This document shows positions 39,264 to 50,213 of a stretch of DNA of 64,000 nucleotides, in pieces. How positions within the stretch are numbered: the first letter of the stretch is position 1; the number at the start of each line of letters is the position of its first letter. Below the pieces are notes generated by a model that worked only from the letters and a program-made list of their open reading frames with translations, was not told where the DNA came from and did no database searches. The position numbers and the translations under genes are program-made. The stretch covers positions 124,001 through 188,000 of the forward strand of contig CANMIS010000001.1 of the NCBI GenBank assembly GCA_947498065.1, in the 5' to 3' direction. Origin of the DNA: an uncultured Erythrobacter sp. (lineage in GTDB: Bacteria > Pseudomonadota > Alphaproteobacteria > Sphingomonadales > Sphingomonadaceae).

Positions 39264-40319
39264 TTAACCCAGCAGCTCTTGTTCGAGCTTCTTGGCCATT
39301 TCTTCGATGTTCTCTGGTGGCCAGCCTGGAATGTCCATGCCGAGGCGCAGACCCATGCTGGAGAGAACTTCCTTGATCTCATTAAGCGACTTGCGGCCAA
39401 AGTTTGGCGTGCGCAGCATCTCGGCTTCGGTCTTTTGAACCAGATCGCCGATATAGATGATGTTGTCGTTCTTGAGGCAGTTGGCAGAGCGGACCGACAG
39501 TTCCAGCTCGTCGACCTTCTTGAGAAGGTAACGGTTGAGCTGGTTCGCATCGTCTTCTTGCGGCTGAGCGGCCTGGCCGATCATCGCGCTTTGCGGCTGC
39601 GGAATGCCATCTTCGAAGTGGACGAACAGGGTCAGCTGATCCTGAAGAATACGAGCAGCATAGGCCACGGCATCTTCTGGGGTCACAGTGCCATCGGTTT
39701 CAACCGTTAGGCTGAGCTTGTCATAGTCAAGCTCTTGGCCAACGCGGGCATTTTCAACCTTGTAGCTGACCTGACGGACTGGCGAATAAAGCGAGTCAAT
39801 CGGGATCAGGCCAATCGGCGCATCAACCGGACGGTTCTGAACAGCAGGCGTGTAGCCTTTGCCCACGTCAGCGGTCAGCTCCATGTTGAGCGTCGCGCCT
39901 TCGTCCAAGTGACACAGGACCAGATCCTTGTTCATCACTTCGATGTCGCCAGACACAGCTATGTCACCGGCGGTGACTTCAGCTGGACCAGTCGCAGAAA
40001 GCTGCAGACGTTTCGCGCCTTCGCCTTCCATCTTCAAAGAGATTTGCTTTGCATTCAGCACGATATCGGTCACGTCTTCGCGCACACCGGCGAGCGACGA
40101 GAATTCGTGCAGTACGTTTTCAATCTTAATCGAGGTGATCGCTGCGCCCTGCAATGAGGACAACAGCACCCGGCGCAACGCATTGCCGAGTGTCAGACCA
40201 AAGCCGCGCTCAAGCGGCTCAGCAACGAATGTCGTCTTGCGAGACTTATCGCCGCCTTCCTTGATTTCGAGAGCGTTGGGTTTCTTAAGTTCCTGCCAGT
40301 TCTTCGTATTGACGGACAT
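39264..40319 (-). CDS. rpoA: RNA polymerase alpha subunit
   Basis: RpoA, 351 residues. The assembly domain ([20 protein letters not shown]) and the C-terminal domain ([19 protein letters not shown]), which contacts UP elements and activators, are both complete. It lies between rpsK and rplQ as in the usual alpha operon; rpsD is not present between them. Confidence 0.99.
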   Translation of the reverse strand: MSVNTKNWQELKKPNALEIKEGGDKSRKTTFVAEPLERGFGLTLGNALRRVLLSSLQGAAITSIKIENVLHEFSSLAGVREDVTDIVLNAKQISLKMEGEGAKRLQLSATGPAEVTAGDIAVSGDIEVMNKDLVLCHLDEGATLNMELTADVGKGYTPAVQNRPVDAPIGLIPIDSLYSPVRQVSYKVENARVGQELDYDKLSLTVETDGTVTPEDAVAYAARILQDQLTLFVHFEDGIPQPQSAMIGQAAQPQEDDANQLNRYLLKKVDELELSVRSANCLKNDNIIYIGDLVQKTEAEMLRTPNFGRKSLNEIKEVLSSMGLRLGMDIPGWPPENIEEMAKKLEQELLG

Positions 40320-40440
40320 GGATTTCCCCTAATTCGCTATGCAGCGGTTCAAATTATCGGCGGGCCTTGGCGCTTTCGCGAACTGCGCTTTGGCCGCCGG
40401 ATTGTTGCGATGGCCAATAGGGCCACCGAACTGGGACGGT

Positions 40441-40830
40441 TTAGACGCGGCGCCGCTTAGACGGACGAACGCCGTTGTGCGGGATTGGCGTCACATCGCG
40501 GATAGATGTGATGTTGAAGCCGACAGCTGCAAGACCGCGCAATGCGCTCTCACGGCCAGAGCCTGGGCCCTTCACTTCGACTTCCAAAGTGCGAACACCA
40601 TGCTCGGCGGCTTTCTTGCCGGCATCATCGGCGGCAACCTGGGCTGCATAAGGCGTCGATTTACGGCTGCCTTTGAAGCCCATCATGCCAGCACTGGACC
40701 AGCTGATCGCATTGCCTTGTGCATCGGTGATGGTGATCATCGTGTTGTTGAAGCTGGCGTTGATGTGAGCAACACCGCTGCTGATATTCTTTTTGTCGCG
40801 TTTTTTAACCCGACCTGGTTCGCGTGCCAT
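40441..40830 (-). CDS. rpsK: 30S ribosomal protein S11
   Basis: S11, 129 residues. The end of the conserved core, [25 protein letters not shown], is typical of the S11 C-terminus; [20 protein letters not shown] is the core signature. It helps form the mRNA exit path of the 30S platform. Confidence 0.99.
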   Translation of the reverse strand: MAREPGRVKKRDKKNISSGVAHINASFNNTMITITDAQGNAISWSSAGMMGFKGSRKSTPYAAQVAADDAGKKAAEHGVRTLEVEVKGPGSGRESALRGLAAVGFNITSIRDVTPIPHNGVRPSKRRRV

Positions 40831-40891
40831 TTGGCTAAATCCTTTAACTCGTCAGAAGGTAAAAGCTCGCTTGGGTAGACCCGAGCAAGGC

Positions 40892-41260
40892 TTACTTCTT
40901 CTTGCCGGCGATCGGCTTGGCCTTACCCTTGCGGGTGCGGGCGTTGGTGTGAGTGCGCTGACCGCGCACAGGCAATCCATTACGATGACGCAGGCCGCGA
41001 TAAGACCGAAGGTCCATCAGGCGCTTGATGTTCATCGCGGTGTTGCGACGCAGGTCGCCTTCGACGGTGTGATCAGCGTCAATCGTCTCACGAATACGCA
41101 GAACTTCTTCATCAGAAAGATCTTGCACACGTGCAGAGTGATCAATGCCAAGCTTGTCAGCGATTTTCACGGCGGTCGTGCGACCAATGCCATGAATATA
41201 GGTAAGCGCGATGATAACACGCTTATTTGTAGGGATGTTCACCCCAGCAATACGAGCCAC
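40892..41260 (-). CDS. rpsM: 30S ribosomal protein S13
   Basis: S13, 122 residues, in the 30S head contacting L5 (bridge B1). [20 protein letters not shown] and the C-terminal [16 protein letters not shown] are diagnostic. A promoter-like sequence lies about 195-225 bases upstream, so rpsM-rpsK-rpoA-rplQ may have its own start. Confidence 0.99.
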   Translation of the reverse strand: MARIAGVNIPTNKRVIIALTYIHGIGRTTAVKIADKLGIDHSARVQDLSDEEVLRIRETIDADHTVEGDLRRNTAMNIKRLMDLRSYRGLRHRNGLPVRGQRTHTNARTRKGKAKPIAGKKK

Positions 41261-41456
41261 TTAATTCTCCATGCTCCACAGGGACATGAGCGCGACATGC
41301 AACCCACCCCTATCTCAACGCTTCACTAGAGATTTCCGCCGCCGCCAAGCCGATCTGACACATGCCAAAACCGCTTAAACGGCAAAAAAGCCCGGTTGGC
41401 ATCCAATCAATAAGGCTACCTGCCGGACTCGGTTCGAAAATCTCGAATGAAGGGCG

Positions 41457-41485
41457 CGCTTAAGACGAATCGCGCAGCGCGTCAA
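41457..41485 (-). promoter_or_regulatory. Candidate promoter for rpsM-rplQ
   Basis: On the minus strand TTGACG (41480-41485) and TAAGCG (41457-41462) are 17 bases apart. The -35 is good, the -10 weak. The 390-base gap 41261-41650 holds no gene. Confidence 0.4.
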
Positions 41486-41509
41486 CCGCTAGCAAATCAT
41501 AGCGCGACA

Positions 41510-41533
41510 ATCGGACGAAATAGTTCGTCCGAT
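41510..41533. promoter_or_regulatory. Perfect 10-bp palindrome upstream of rpsM promoter
   Basis: The arms ATCGGACGAA and TTCGTCCGAT are separated by ATAG. It lies 25 bases upstream of the candidate -35. It could be an operator or an RNA hairpin that ends or slows transcription from the adk side (no T run). Confidence 0.5.
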
Positions 41534-41650
41534 GGAACAGTTTAGCGGCAAAATTGGGCGAGGCATGCCCGCTTTGCTCACTTGTGATCCTTTGCATTTT
41601 AGCGCGCTGCGCCCGCAACGTCAAAACTAGACCTGCGAATCTGCGGAAAA

Positions 41651-42364
41651 CTAGCCTTCGTTTGCGCTTTCGACGCCATCGAGAAAGTCATCGCCAATTG
41701 CGCTGGCGCCCTCGTCCGCCTCATCTGCTGGGCCTTCTGGGCGTTCTTCAGAGCTTTCGTCCGCGCTCTCTTCCTCGCCGCTTGCGTCTTCAGCATCCTC
41801 GCTAGCGGTGGCCGGACCGGAGACCATGCCGAGGCTTTGCGCGAGGCCGGACAATTGCTGGGTCATCACCCCGCCGACCGCTGCGGAGATCTCGCCAATC
41901 TTATAGCGCATAGAGCCGCCTACATTGTACTCCCAGACGATCTTGGTGCCTTCCTCGACCTCGCTGATTGCTACGGTCAAAATGCCGGTGACTGGCTCAC
42001 TTTGCAGCGGGCCCAGCGAACCTTGCATCCGTAGTGCGCGTTCCGGATAGGCCTGGATCACCCTCATGTGCTCAACGCTGCCCTCCAGCGTGATCTTTTC
42101 GGGGTCGGGATCTTCGGGAATGCGCTCGCAAAAGCATCCACCTGCTTGCGGAGTGATCGTGAGGTTTGCAGAATCGCCCGACCATGTGTGCGAGGAATTC
42201 CACCAACGCGCGGGCGAAATCAGCGCCAGCCACACCGCTTTGGGATTGGCCTCCACGACCGCCTCATCGCGGGTCACAAAGCCATTCTCGCTGGTCGCAA
42301 TCACTTCAGCAGCAACCGGCTGAGCCGCCAACATCGCCGCCAAGCCAGCCAAAACTACACGCAT
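41651..42364 (-). CDS. Secreted SRPBCC-domain protein with acidic tail
   Basis: A 237-residue protein with a signal peptide (LAAMLAAQPVAA|E) and an SRPBCC/START-like domain (VVEANPKAVWLALISPARWW; then GTKIVWEYNVGG), a fold that binds hydrophobic ligands. The last 55 residues are strongly acidic (Glu/Asp/Ser-rich). It lies between adk and rpsM within the ribosomal cluster, although it is an envelope protein. ATG 42364 is used; GTG 42367 is possible. Confidence 0.75.
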   Translation of the reverse strand: MRVVLAGLAAMLAAQPVAAEVIATSENGFVTRDEAVVEANPKAVWLALISPARWWNSSHTWSGDSANLTITPQAGGCFCERIPEDPDPEKITLEGSVEHMRVIQAYPERALRMQGSLGPLQSEPVTGILTVAISEVEEGTKIVWEYNVGGSMRYKIGEISAAVGGVMTQQLSGLAQSLGMVSGPATASEDAEDASGEEESADESSEERPEGPADEADEGASAIGDDFLDGVESANEG

Positions 42365-42462
42365 CACAATCGTCCTCTTCGCATCTCTATGCGGAGCGGT
42401 TTAGGCGATGCCGATAATGTGGGAAAGAGCAGAGTTCGTCCCCTGCCCCGCCAATTGCCCGC

Positions 42463-43107
42463 TTAAGCGAGCACCGCGTCAATCGCATTGGCGACATCGG
42501 TGATGCCCGCCATGCCATCCACCCGCGTCACGATGCCGCGCGCTTCATAGCCCGGCAGGATCGGAGCGGTTTCGCCGCGATAGACCGCCATCCGAGTGCG
42601 GACGGTTTCTTCATTGTCGTCAGGACGACGTTTGAATTCTGTGTGCCCGCAACTGTCGCACACGCCCTCAGACGCCGGCGGGTTCGCCGTATCGTGATAT
42701 AGAGCGCCGCAATTCGCGCAGCTGAAACGGCCGGTAATCCGCTCGACCAGAGCATCAATATCGACGCCCAGCTCAATCACGTGATCGAGAGTGCGGCCAT
42801 GTTTGCTGAGAATTCCGTCGAGCGTTTCCGCCTGAGAAGCTGTGCGTGGATAGCCATCGAAGATAGCGCCCGTGCCAGCGTCCATTGCCGCCAATTCAGC
42901 ATCGATCAGATCAGCAACGATCTCGTCAGAAACAAGCTCGCCTGCATCCATCACAGCCTTAGCCTTTAGGCCAACAGGCGTTTGAGCCTTCACCGCCGCA
43001 CGCAGCATGTCGCCAGTGGAAAGCTGCACCATCGCGTGCCGCTCTACTAGTCCGGCACTTTGCGTGCCCTTACCGGCACCCGGAGGGCCAAGAAGAATGA
43101 TGTTCAT
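42463..43107 (-). CDS. adk: Adenylate kinase
   Basis: Adk, 214 residues, interconverts ATP, ADP and AMP. P-loop GPPGAGKGTQ, the AMP-binding FDGYPRTASQA and a zinc-type lid with four Cys (CANCGALYH, then CDSCGH) are present. The Cys4 lid is the metal-binding type. It follows secY, as in many bacteria. Confidence 0.99.
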   Translation of the reverse strand: MNIILLGPPGAGKGTQSAGLVERHAMVQLSTGDMLRAAVKAQTPVGLKAKAVMDAGELVSDEIVADLIDAELAAMDAGTGAIFDGYPRTASQAETLDGILSKHGRTLDHVIELGVDIDALVERITGRFSCANCGALYHDTANPPASEGVCDSCGHTEFKRRPDDNEETVRTRMAVYRGETAPILPGYEARGIVTRVDGMAGITDVANAIDAVLA

Positions 43108-43137
43108 CGCAAAATCCCCCAGATACTCGCGCGCCGA

Positions 43138-44499
43138 TTAGCGCTTACGGCCCTTAAGTTTCGCCTTTTTGATCAGGTCGCCATATTGGTGCGCCAGCAA
43201 ATGCGACTGCACTTGGCTGATCGTATCGACTGTGACGTTCACCACAATCAACAGGCTGGTACCGCCAAGGAACAGCGGTAGGCCGGTCTGGCGAATGACA
43301 TATTCCGGCAGCACACAGACGACCGCAAGATAGAGCGCGCCAACCACGGTAATGCGGGTGAGGACATATTCAAGATAGTCCGCTGTCCGCTTACCCGGAC
43401 GAATGCCAGGAATGAAGCCGCCGTTTTTCTTCAGATTGTCCGCCGTCTCTTCCGGGTTGAACACAACCGCAGTGTAGAAGAAGCAGAAGAAGATGATGCC
43501 GAGCGCATAGAGCGTGAGGTAAATCCACTCGCCTGGCTGGAGGTAGAACAACAGGCTTTGCGCAAAGCCGCCTGCGCCTTCTTCACCCGTTGGCGCGCCA
43601 GCGAACTGAGTAATCGTCAGCGGCAGCAGCAACAGCGAGCTTGCGAAGATTGGCGGGATAACACCGGCGGTGTTGAGCTTAAGCGGCAAGTGCGAGCGAT
43701 CCGCCTGCATCACGCCATTTTGCGTCGCGCGCTTAGGATATTGGATCAGCAAGCGCCGCTGGGCCCGCTCCACGAAAGAGATCACCAGGATCAAGATCAC
43801 GACCATAATCGCGAAACCAACGATCAGGCCAAGCGAGATCGAACCCGTGCGGCCGCCCTCAAACATGTTGGACACGAACGTCGGGAACTGCGCGACAATG
43901 CCCGCCATAATGATCAGCGAGACGCCATTGCCGATGCCGCGCGAGGTGATCTGCTCACCCAGCCACAGCAGGAACATGGTGCCGCCGACAAGGCTGATGA
44001 CGGCGCCGACACGGAACATATAGCCCGGATTGACGACCGCTTGCAGCCCGCTTTGCGCGCCGAAGCTTTCAAGGCCTGCGGCCAGAAACCAACCCTGAAT
44101 AACGCACAGGAACACTGTACCGTAACGGGTGTATTGGTTGAGTTTCTGACGCCCGGTTGCGCCCTCTTTCTTCAGCGCCGCGAGCGTTGGGTGCAAGGCC
44201 GAGGCCATCTGCACCACGATCGAGGCGGTGATATACGGCATAACACCAAGCGCGATGAGGCTCATCCGCTCCAGGCTGCCGCCGGAAAATGTGTTGAACA
44301 GGTCAAGAATGCCGCCGCGCGTTTGATCATACAGCGTTTCGAGGATCAACGGATTGACCCCAGGCAGCGGAACAAAGCTCAAAAAGCGGAAGACAATAAG
44401 CGCACCGATGGTGAACCAGATACGCTGGCGCAACTCCGTGGCTTTGGAGAAATTGGCGAGGCTCATATTGCTCGCGATTGAATCGGCGCGTGATGCCAT
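43138..44499 (-). CDS. secY: Protein translocase subunit SecY
   Basis: SecY, 453 residues, the ten-helix channel subunit of the Sec translocon. The N-terminus with RIWFTIGALIVFRFLSFVPLPG and the conserved GIGNGVSLIIMAGI, and the loop GFIPGIRPGKRTADYL, are diagnostic. It lies between rplO and adk. Confidence 0.99.
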   Translation of the reverse strand: MASRADSIASNMSLANFSKATELRQRIWFTIGALIVFRFLSFVPLPGVNPLILETLYDQTRGGILDLFNTFSGGSLERMSLIALGVMPYITASIVVQMASALHPTLAALKKEGATGRQKLNQYTRYGTVFLCVIQGWFLAAGLESFGAQSGLQAVVNPGYMFRVGAVISLVGGTMFLLWLGEQITSRGIGNGVSLIIMAGIVAQFPTFVSNMFEGGRTGSISLGLIVGFAIMVVILILVISFVERAQRRLLIQYPKRATQNGVMQADRSHLPLKLNTAGVIPPIFASSLLLLPLTITQFAGAPTGEEGAGGFAQSLLFYLQPGEWIYLTLYALGIIFFCFFYTAVVFNPEETADNLKKNGGFIPGIRPGKRTADYLEYVLTRITVVGALYLAVVCVLPEYVIRQTGLPLFLGGTSLLIVVNVTVDTISQVQSHLLAHQYGDLIKKAKLKGRKR

Positions 44500-44665
44500 G
44501 TCTAAATATCGATCCTAGCGTCTGGCTAATAGCCCGTCCTTGGGTTGTCCTTGCCGTCCAGCAAGCCCGTAAAACAGACCAACCGGCCCTCACCGGTCTA
44601 TGCACGAAGGATTAGATAGGGAGCGAGGAGCCGAATGTCGAACCCCTCGCTCACCAATACCCGCA

Positions 44666-45244
44666 TTATTTGCTTTTTGCTGCCGCTTTTTCAGGGTTCG
44701 GCTTGCCCGAAGGCTTCTTCACGACAACGACTTCGACGCTGCCGCCAGCCTTTTCAACCGCTTCGATCGCGCCTTTAGAGGCACCAGCAACGACGAATTT
44801 GACTTTGGCTTTCAGTTCGCCCTTGCCGAGCAAACGAACACCGTCTTTGCCGCCGCGAACCAGACCTGCTTCGCGCAGAGCCGCTTCGTCGATGGTTTTC
44901 TTGCCGTCGAGTTTCTTCGCGTCGATGAACTTTTGGACCATGCCAATGTTGATCTCTGCAAAATCTTTACCGAACGGGTTGTTGAAGCCGCGCTTTGGCA
45001 GGCGCATGTGAAGCGGCATTTGGCCGCCTTCAAAGCCCTTGATCGCTACGCCGGAACGGCTCTTTTGGCCCTTCTGACCGCGCGCAGCGGTTTTGCCTTT
45101 GCCAGAACCGATACCACGGCCCTTGCGCATGCGTCCTTTACGGGCGCCTTCATTGTCACGGATGTCATTGAGTTTCATGTGTGCACTCGCTTTCGCTTTT
45201 GTTCGCGCTGAAAGAGTGAGGCCCCGCACCGAGCGAGGCCTCAA
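44666..45244 (-). CDS. rplO: 50S ribosomal protein L15
   Basis: L15, 192 residues, longer than E. coli L15 (144) by a Lys/Ala-rich C-terminal extension. The start MKLNDIRDN lies at residue 23 of this frame; the start of the protein is therefore better placed at 45178. [20 protein letters not shown] is the L15 signature. The 22-residue upstream extension is probably not translated. Confidence 0.93.
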   Translation of the reverse strand: MRPRSVRGLTLSARTKAKASAHMKLNDIRDNEGARKGRMRKGRGIGSGKGKTAARGQKGQKSRSGVAIKGFEGGQMPLHMRLPKRGFNNPFGKDFAEINIGMVQKFIDAKKLDGKKTIDEAALREAGLVRGGKDGVRLLGKGELKAKVKFVVAGASKGAIEAVEKAGGSVEVVVVKKPSGKPNPEKAAAKSK

Positions 45245-45249
45245 TTATT

Positions 45250-45435
45250 TTAGTCAACCACTTCAACCAGATGCGGGATCTTTGCGACCGCGCCGCGAAC
45301 TTCAGGGGTATCCTGACGCTCGACAACTTTGTGCATCTTGTTGAGGCCCAGACCGATCAGGATCTTACGCTGACTTTCCGGGCGACGGATCGGCGAACCG
45401 ATCTGCTTGATCTTGATAGTTTTCTTAGCAGCCAT
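45250..45435 (-). CDS. rpmD: 50S ribosomal protein L30
   Basis: L30, 61 residues, with the signature [18 protein letters not shown] and [10 protein letters not shown]. It lies between rpsE and rplO as in most bacteria. Confidence 0.98.
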   Translation of the reverse strand: MAAKKTIKIKQIGSPIRRPESQRKILIGLGLNKMHKVVERQDTPEVRGAVAKIPHLVEVVD

Positions 45436-45440
45436 TGGTC

Positions 45441-46262
45441 TTACTCCACAATCGCCGCGGCTTCAGCTTCTGCTTCCACCTCGCTTGAACCACCACGGCC
45501 CAAAAGGTCAGCGACCTTCTTGCCCCGGCGCTGAGCGACAGACTTCGGCGAAGTCTGATTGGTCAGCGCGTCGAAGGTAGCGCGGATCATGTTATAGGGG
45601 TTGGACGAACCGACCGATTTGGTCACAACGTCTGCAACGCCCAGGCTTTCAAAGACGGCACGCATCGGACCACCAGCAATGATGCCGGTACCCGGAGGCG
45701 CTGTACGCACGGTCACCTTACCAGCGCCGAAACGGCCCTTGGCGTCATGGTGCAGAGTGCGGCCTTCTTTAAGCGGAACGCGAACCATCTTCTTACGAGC
45801 GGCTGCGGTTGCCTTGGTGATCGCCTCTGGAACTTCGCGAGCCTTACCGTGGCCAAAGCCAACGCGGCCCGCGCCGTCACCAACAACGACGAGTGCAGCA
45901 AAGCCAAAACGCTTACCACCCTTCACCGTCTTAGAGACGCGGTTGATGTGCACCAGCTTCTCGATGATGCCATCATCTTCCTCTTCACGCTTACCGCGAC
46001 GATTGTCACGGCCGCCGCGACCACGGCCACCGCCGCGATTGTCGCCGCCACGGCCGCGTCCGCGGCCTTCGCGTTGTTGAGGAGCTTCGGTTTTTGCCGG
46101 AGCTTCTGCAGGCGCTTCCGCTGGAGCAGCTTCTGCCGGAGCAGCCGCTTCTTCAGTTTTCACTTCTTCAGCAACCGGAGCCGCTTCCACTGCAGGTGCT
46201 GCAGTTTCTTCGGTCTTGGCCTCTTCAGCAGGCGCTTCAGTTTTCTTGTCGTCAGCCATCAT
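45441..46262 (-). CDS. rpsE: 30S ribosomal protein S5 with long N-terminal extension
   Basis: S5, 273 residues against about 167 in E. coli. The first about 100 residues are an Ala/Glu/Pro-rich stretch, then an Arg/Gly run ([12 protein letters not shown]). The S5 core begins near [15 protein letters not shown] and includes [14 protein letters not shown]. It forms part of the mRNA entry site. The start ATG is at 46262, with one base of overlap with rplR. The tail type recurs at the end of L3. Confidence 0.96.
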   Translation of the reverse strand: MMADDKKTEAPAEEAKTEETAAPAVEAAPVAEEVKTEEAAAPAEAAPAEAPAEAPAKTEAPQQREGRGRGRGGDNRGGGRGRGGRDNRRGKREEEDDGIIEKLVHINRVSKTVKGGKRFGFAALVVVGDGAGRVGFGHGKAREVPEAITKATAAARKKMVRVPLKEGRTLHHDAKGRFGAGKVTVRTAPPGTGIIAGGPMRAVFESLGVADVVTKSVGSSNPYNMIRATFDALTNQTSPKSVAQRRGKKVADLLGRGGSSEVEAEAEAAAIVE

Positions 46263-46606
46263 CAGAACTCCAGCCCGCCTTCGCGAGCGGCATCGGCCAG
46301 CGCTTTCACGCGGCCATGAAACAGGAACCCGCCGCGATCAAACACGACAGTGGTCACGCCAGCCTTCTTGGCGGCAGCGGCGATATCCTTGCCCACTTGA
46401 GCAGCGGCATCGACATTTGCGCCAGACTTCTTGCCGCCCAGAGTGGATGCAGCAGCCACTGTGCGGCCATCAGCATCATTGATGATCTGAGCATAGATAT
46501 GACGACCAGTGCGGTGCACCGACAAGCGAGGACGATCGCCAGCACGCGTCCGCAGTGCGGTACGCACCCGGCGGCGGCGGCGTTCAAACAGGGAAAGCTT
46601 AGCCAT
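46262..46606 (-). CDS. rplR: 50S ribosomal protein L18
   Basis: L18, 114 residues, which binds 5S r[22 protein letters not shown] and [18 protein letters not shown] are diagnostic. ATG 46606 is used; the 38-residue longer frame is rejected as it would overlap rplF. Confidence 0.98.
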   Translation of the reverse strand: MAKLSLFERRRRRVRTALRTRAGDRPRLSVHRTGRHIYAQIINDADGRTVAAASTLGGKKSGANVDAAAQVGKDIAAAAKKAGVTTVVFDRGGFLFHGRVKALADAAREGGLEF

Positions 46607-46607
46607 C

Positions 46608-47141
46608 TTACTTCTTCTTCCCTTCCTTGCGGAAGACATACTCGCCGCGATACTTGATACCTTTGCCCTTATAAGGCTCAGGCTTGCGCCACTGGCGAAT
46701 TTCAGCAGCAAGCTGGCCAACAGCCTGCTTGTCCATACCCGAAATCTCGACCGTGGTCTGATCAGGCGTTTTCACTTCGAGACCTTCAGGCACATCGATG
46801 TTCACATCGTGGCTGAAGCCGAGTTCCAGCTTCAAGGACTTGCCCTGAGCCTTCGCACGATAACCAACACCTGAAATCTCAAGCGTCTTGGTGAAGCCTT
46901 CGGTGACACCCTCTACCAGGTTAGACACCAATGTGCGGTGCATACCCCAGAACGAGCGAGCCAATTTGGTGTCGTTCGCAGGCTTAACCTGGATCTCGTC
47001 ACCTTCGACCGTGTAGCTAATGTGGTCAGACAGGCCCATCGTGAGAGTGCCCTTAGGGCCCTTCACGCTCAGCGTGCCGTTCTCAATGCTGGCGGTCACC
47101 CCACTGGGGATGGCGACAGCTTTTTTGCCAATACGGCTCAT
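46608..47141 (-). CDS. rplF: 50S ribosomal protein L6
   Basis: L6, 177 residues, near the GTPase-associated region. [15 protein letters not shown] and the C-terminal [13 protein letters not shown] are diagnostic. It overlaps rpsH by one base. Confidence 0.99.
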   Translation of the reverse strand: MSRIGKKAVAIPSGVTASIENGTLSVKGPKGTLTMGLSDHISYTVEGDEIQVKPANDTKLARSFWGMHRTLVSNLVEGVTEGFTKTLEISGVGYRAKAQGKSLKLELGFSHDVNIDVPEGLEVKTPDQTTVEISGMDKQAVGQLAAEIRQWRKPEPYKGKGIKYRGEYVFRKEGKKK

Positions 47142-47536
47142 CAGAACACCTCCGCCAGCACTTCGCCGCCGACATTGCTATCGCGTGCTTCGTTATCCGA
47201 AAGCACACCGCGCGGTGTCGAGACGATGGTGATGCCAAGGCCGTTGCGAACAGTCGGAAGTTCTTTCGAACCCGAATAGACGCGGCGGCCAGGCTTAGAG
47301 ACGCGGCTTACGTGCTTGATAGCAGGCTCGCCTTCGAAATATTTCAGCTCAATCCGCAGCGCTGGGTGCTTGCCCGTAGTGTCTTCGCTGTAGCCACGGA
47401 TGTAGCCTTCGCGCTGAAGCACTTCGAGAACGTTTGCACGCAGCTTAGACGCTGGCGAAAGGACGGAATCCTTCTTCGCCTGCTGTCCGTTGCGGATGCG
47501 GGTGAGCATATCACCCAATGGATCGGTCATAGCCAT
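47141..47536 (-). CDS. rpsH: 30S ribosomal protein S8
   Basis: S8, 131 residues, which binds the central domain of 16S rRNA and in E. coli represses the spc operon. [14 protein letters not shown] and the C-terminal [16 protein letters not shown] are diagnostic. Confidence 0.99.
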   Translation of the reverse strand: MAMTDPLGDMLTRIRNGQQAKKDSVLSPASKLRANVLEVLQREGYIRGYSEDTTGKHPALRIELKYFEGEPAIKHVSRVSKPGRRVYSGSKELPTVRNGLGITIVSTPRGVLSDNEARDSNVGGEVLAEVF

Positions 47537-47547
47537 CTATCAGCTCC

Positions 47548-47853
47548 TCACCAGCTCGACTTGGTAAGGCCAGGGATCAGACCCTTGTTACCAAGATTCC
47601 GCAATTCAATGCGGTTGATGCCGAACTTGCGGTAGTAGCCGCGTGGGCGGCCGGTGGTCGCGCAGCGATTGCGAACCCGCGTTGGGTTCCCATTGCGCGG
47701 GAGTTCCGCCATCTTCAGGCGCGCGACAAGACGTTCACTCTCGTCGAGTGAAGTGTCCTTCGAAATCGCCTTCAGCTTAGCGTACTTGTCTGCGTACTTC
47801 TTAACGAGCTTCTTACGACGCTCATTCTTATTGATCGAACTCAGTTTCGCCAT
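47548..47853 (-). CDS. rpsN: 30S ribosomal protein S14
   Basis: S14, 101 residues, of the long type without a zinc-binding Cys4. [17 protein letters not shown] and [16 protein letters not shown] are diagnostic. ATG 47853 is used; the 50-residue longer frame overlaps rplE and is rejected. Confidence 0.98.
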   Translation of the reverse strand: MAKLSSINKNERRKKLVKKYADKYAKLKAISKDTSLDESERLVARLKMAELPRNGNPTRVRNRCATTGRPRGYYRKFGINRIELRNLGNKGLIPGLTKSSW

Positions 47854-47893
47854 TGGACTTAAGCTCTCTTCTCTAGTCGTTGCGACACGCAGC

Positions 47894-48481
47894 TCACGCT
47901 GCGGCCTTTTCTTCAGACGGATTGGCTTCACCCTGGAAAGGGAAGCCGAGCAGGCGCAGCAATTCGCGTGCCTCCTCGTCAGTCTTTGCGGTGGTGGTGA
48001 CAATGATATCCATGCCGCGCACCTTATCGATCTTGTCGTAGCTGATCTCAGGGAACACGATTTGCTCCTTGAGGCCCATTGCGTAATTGCCGCGGCCGTC
48101 GAACGACTTGGCGTTCAGCCCGCGAAAGTCGCGGATGCGTGGCATTGCAACGGTGACCAGACGGTCGAGGAATTCATACATGCGGTCACGGCGCAGGGTC
48201 ACCTTGCAACCGATTGGCATGCCTTCGCGCAGTTTAAACTGAGCGATTGATTTCTTCGCCTTGGTGATCACTGGCTTTTGGCCGGCAATCAAGGTCATTT
48301 CTTCAGCTGCGATTTGAACTTTCTTTTTGTCCTGGCTCGCCTCGCCCACACCCATGTTGAGTGTGATCTTTGCGATCTTTGGAACTTCAAGACGGTTCTT
48401 ATAACCGAACTTCTCGGTCATCGCTTTGACGATCTGCTCGTCATACTTCGCCTTCAGGCGCGGAGCGTATGCATCAGCCAT
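47894..48481 (-). CDS. rplE: 50S ribosomal protein L5
   Basis: L5, 195 residues, which binds 5S rRNA and contacts S13. Signature [20 protein letters not shown] and [12 protein letters not shown] 48481 ([10 protein letters not shown]) is used. It overlaps rplX by 8 bases. Confidence 0.98.
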   Translation of the reverse strand: MADAYAPRLKAKYDEQIVKAMTEKFGYKNRLEVPKIAKITLNMGVGEASQDKKKVQIAAEEMTLIAGQKPVITKAKKSIAQFKLREGMPIGCKVTLRRDRMYEFLDRLVTVAMPRIRDFRGLNAKSFDGRGNYAMGLKEQIVFPEISYDKIDKVRGMDIIVTTTAKTDEEARELLRLLGFPFQGEANPSEEKAAA

Positions 48482-48794
48482 CGATGGTCTCTCCACTCTT
48501 CACAGCAACGCGAACCTTCTTGCCGTCCTTTTCTTCGAAACGGACGCGGGTTGGCTTGCCATCCTTAGGATCAGCCAAAGCAACCTTTGAGATGTTCATC
48601 GGCGCTTCAAAGCGATCGATGCCACCCTGCGGGTTTTGCTGGCTTGGTTTGCGGTGGCGGGCAGCCACGTTGATACCTTCGACAACGACCTTGCCATCTT
48701 TTGGCATGACCTTTTGGACAGTGCCGGTGCGGCCCTTGTCCTTGCCCGAAAGCACGACGACGCTGTCGCCCTTCTTGATCTTAGCAGCGGCCAT
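48474..48794 (-). CDS. rplX: 50S ribosomal protein L24
   Basis: L24, 106 residues, assembly initiator with a KOW motif ([21 protein letters not shown]). Confidence 0.98.
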   Translation of the reverse strand: MAAAKIKKGDSVVVLSGKDKGRTGTVQKVMPKDGKVVVEGINVAARHRKPSQQNPQGGIDRFEAPMNISKVALADPKDGKPTRVRFEEKDGKKVRVAVKSGETIDG

Positions 48795-49162
48795 TAGAGC
48801 ACCTCCGGCGCAAGGCTGATGATCTTCATGAACCCGCGGCCGCGAAGTTCGCGGACCACTGGGCCAAAGATACGAGTGCCGATTGGCTCTTCGCTCTTGT
48901 TAACAAGAACAGCGGCGTTGCTGTCGAAGCGGATCACGCTTCCGTCAGCACGACGAACGTCCTTCCTCGTGCGCACGATGACAGCGCGATGAACATCGCC
49001 CTTCTTCACCTTAGCGCGTGGCTGAGCTTCCTTCACGGAAACCACGATCACGTCGCCCACGGAGGCAAACCGGCGCTTAGACCCGCCCAGCACTTTAATG
49101 CACTGGACGCGCTTTGCGCCGCTGTTGTCCGCGACGTCGAGATTGGATTGCATCTGGATCAT
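48794..49162 (-). CDS. rplN: 50S ribosomal protein L14
   Basis: L14, 122 residues. [18 protein letters not shown] and the C-terminal [19 protein letters not shown] are diagnostic. It overlaps rplX by one base. Confidence 0.99.
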   Translation of the reverse strand: MIQMQSNLDVADNSGAKRVQCIKVLGGSKRRFASVGDVIVVSVKEAQPRAKVKKGDVHRAVIVRTRKDVRRADGSVIRFDSNAAVLVNKSEEPIGTRIFGPVVRELRGRGFMKIISLAPEVL

Positions 49163-49245
49163 TGATCCGTTTCCTTCTCATTGGCTTGCCGAAACCAGTC
49201 CGGCAGTTCCTACGCGTGTCCCCGCCAAGGCGAGGATCAATTCAA

Positions 49246-49536
49246 TCAGTTACCGGCTGCCTCGACATCGAGATCAGCTTCGACCGCTTGGGTTCCGCCT
49301 GCGGTAACCCGGTCTTTTACGATCCAGGTCTTAGTCTTGGAGATTGGTTTCGTCTCCTCGATCCGCACAACATCACCAACGGCAAATTCGTTCTTTTCGT
49401 CGTGAGCGTGATATTTCTTCGAACGACGGATGATCTTCCCGTACAGCGGGTGCTTCACCTTACGTTCGACCTTCACGGTCACGGTCTTGTCGGTCTTGTC
49501 GGAGGTGACAGAGCCGATCAGAATACGTTTTGGCAT
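49246..49536 (-). CDS. rpsQ: 30S ribosomal protein S17
   Basis: S17, 96 residues. Signature [19 protein letters not shown] and [15 protein letters not shown]. It has a short acidic C-terminal extension. Confidence 0.98.
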   Translation of the reverse strand: MPKRILIGSVTSDKTDKTVTVKVERKVKHPLYGKIIRRSKKYHAHDEKNEFAVGDVVRIEETKPISKTKTWIVKDRVTAGGTQAVEADLDVEAAGN

Positions 49537-49546
49537 TGTCTACTCC

Positions 49547-49768
49547 TTAAGCCTTCGCAGCGGCTGCTGCGCGCTCGTTCTGCAGCGTCTTGATCTGAGC
49601 AATCGTGCGGCGCACTTGCCTGATCCGAGCTGGAGCTTCGAGCTGGTTGGTCGCAGCCTGGAACCGCAGATTGTACTGCTCACGCTTCAGCTCGGTGAGC
49701 TCAGCGGAGAGTTGATCGTCGGTCTTGGTGCGAAGATCTTCGACAGCGATACTACCTTTAGCCATCAT
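49547..49768 (-). CDS. rpmC: 50S ribosomal protein L29
   Basis: L29, 73 residues, at the peptide exit tunnel. [20 protein letters not shown] is typical. The first ATG at 49768 overlaps the rplP stop (ATGA); ATG 49765 is an alternative. Confidence 0.96.
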   Translation of the reverse strand: MMAKGSIAVEDLRTKTDDQLSAELTELKREQYNLRFQAATNQLEAPARIRQVRRTIAQIKTLQNERAAAAAKA

Positions 49769-50199
49769 TTGCCTCCCAGGTGAGAGGTGTCGCCCAGACG
49801 AGCAACGACCTTGGTCTTGATTGGCAGCTTCATGGCCGCACGCTCAAACGCTTCAGCAGCGATCTTGCCTGGGACACCGTCGAGTTCGAACAGGATACGG
49901 CCCGGCTTTACGCGAGCAGCCCAGAATTCAACGGAGCCCTTGCCCTTACCCTGACGAACTTCGGCAGGTTTTTTGGACACTGGCACATCGGGGAACACAC
50001 GGATCCAGAGGCGACCTTGACGGCGCATGTGACGCGTGATCGCACGGCGAGCCGCTTCGATCTGGCGCGCGGTGATCCGCTCAGGCTCGAGAGCCTTCAG
50101 ACCATAGGAGCCAAAGTTCAAAGTCGTGCCGCCTTTGGCGTCGCCTTTGATCTTGCCCTTAAAGGCCTTGCGATACTTGGTTTTCTTCGGTTGCAGCAT
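49765..50199 (-). CDS. rplP: 50S ribosomal protein L16
   Basis: L16, 144 residues, contacts the A-site t[22 protein letters not shown] and RKFGRQGRL-like [14 protein letters not shown] are diagnostic. Confidence 0.99.
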   Translation of the reverse strand: MLQPKKTKYRKAFKGKIKGDAKGGTTLNFGSYGLKALEPERITARQIEAARRAITRHMRRQGRLWIRVFPDVPVSKKPAEVRQGKGKGSVEFWAARVKPGRILFELDGVPGKIAAEAFERAAMKLPIKTKVVARLGDTSHLGGK

Positions 50200-50213
50200 T
50201 GTCTCTACCTACC

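Noticed and set aside
43108..43137. rpmJ (L36) near secY
   Set aside because: Searched by eye for an L36-like short frame around secY, adk and rpsM; none seen, so it must be elsewhere.
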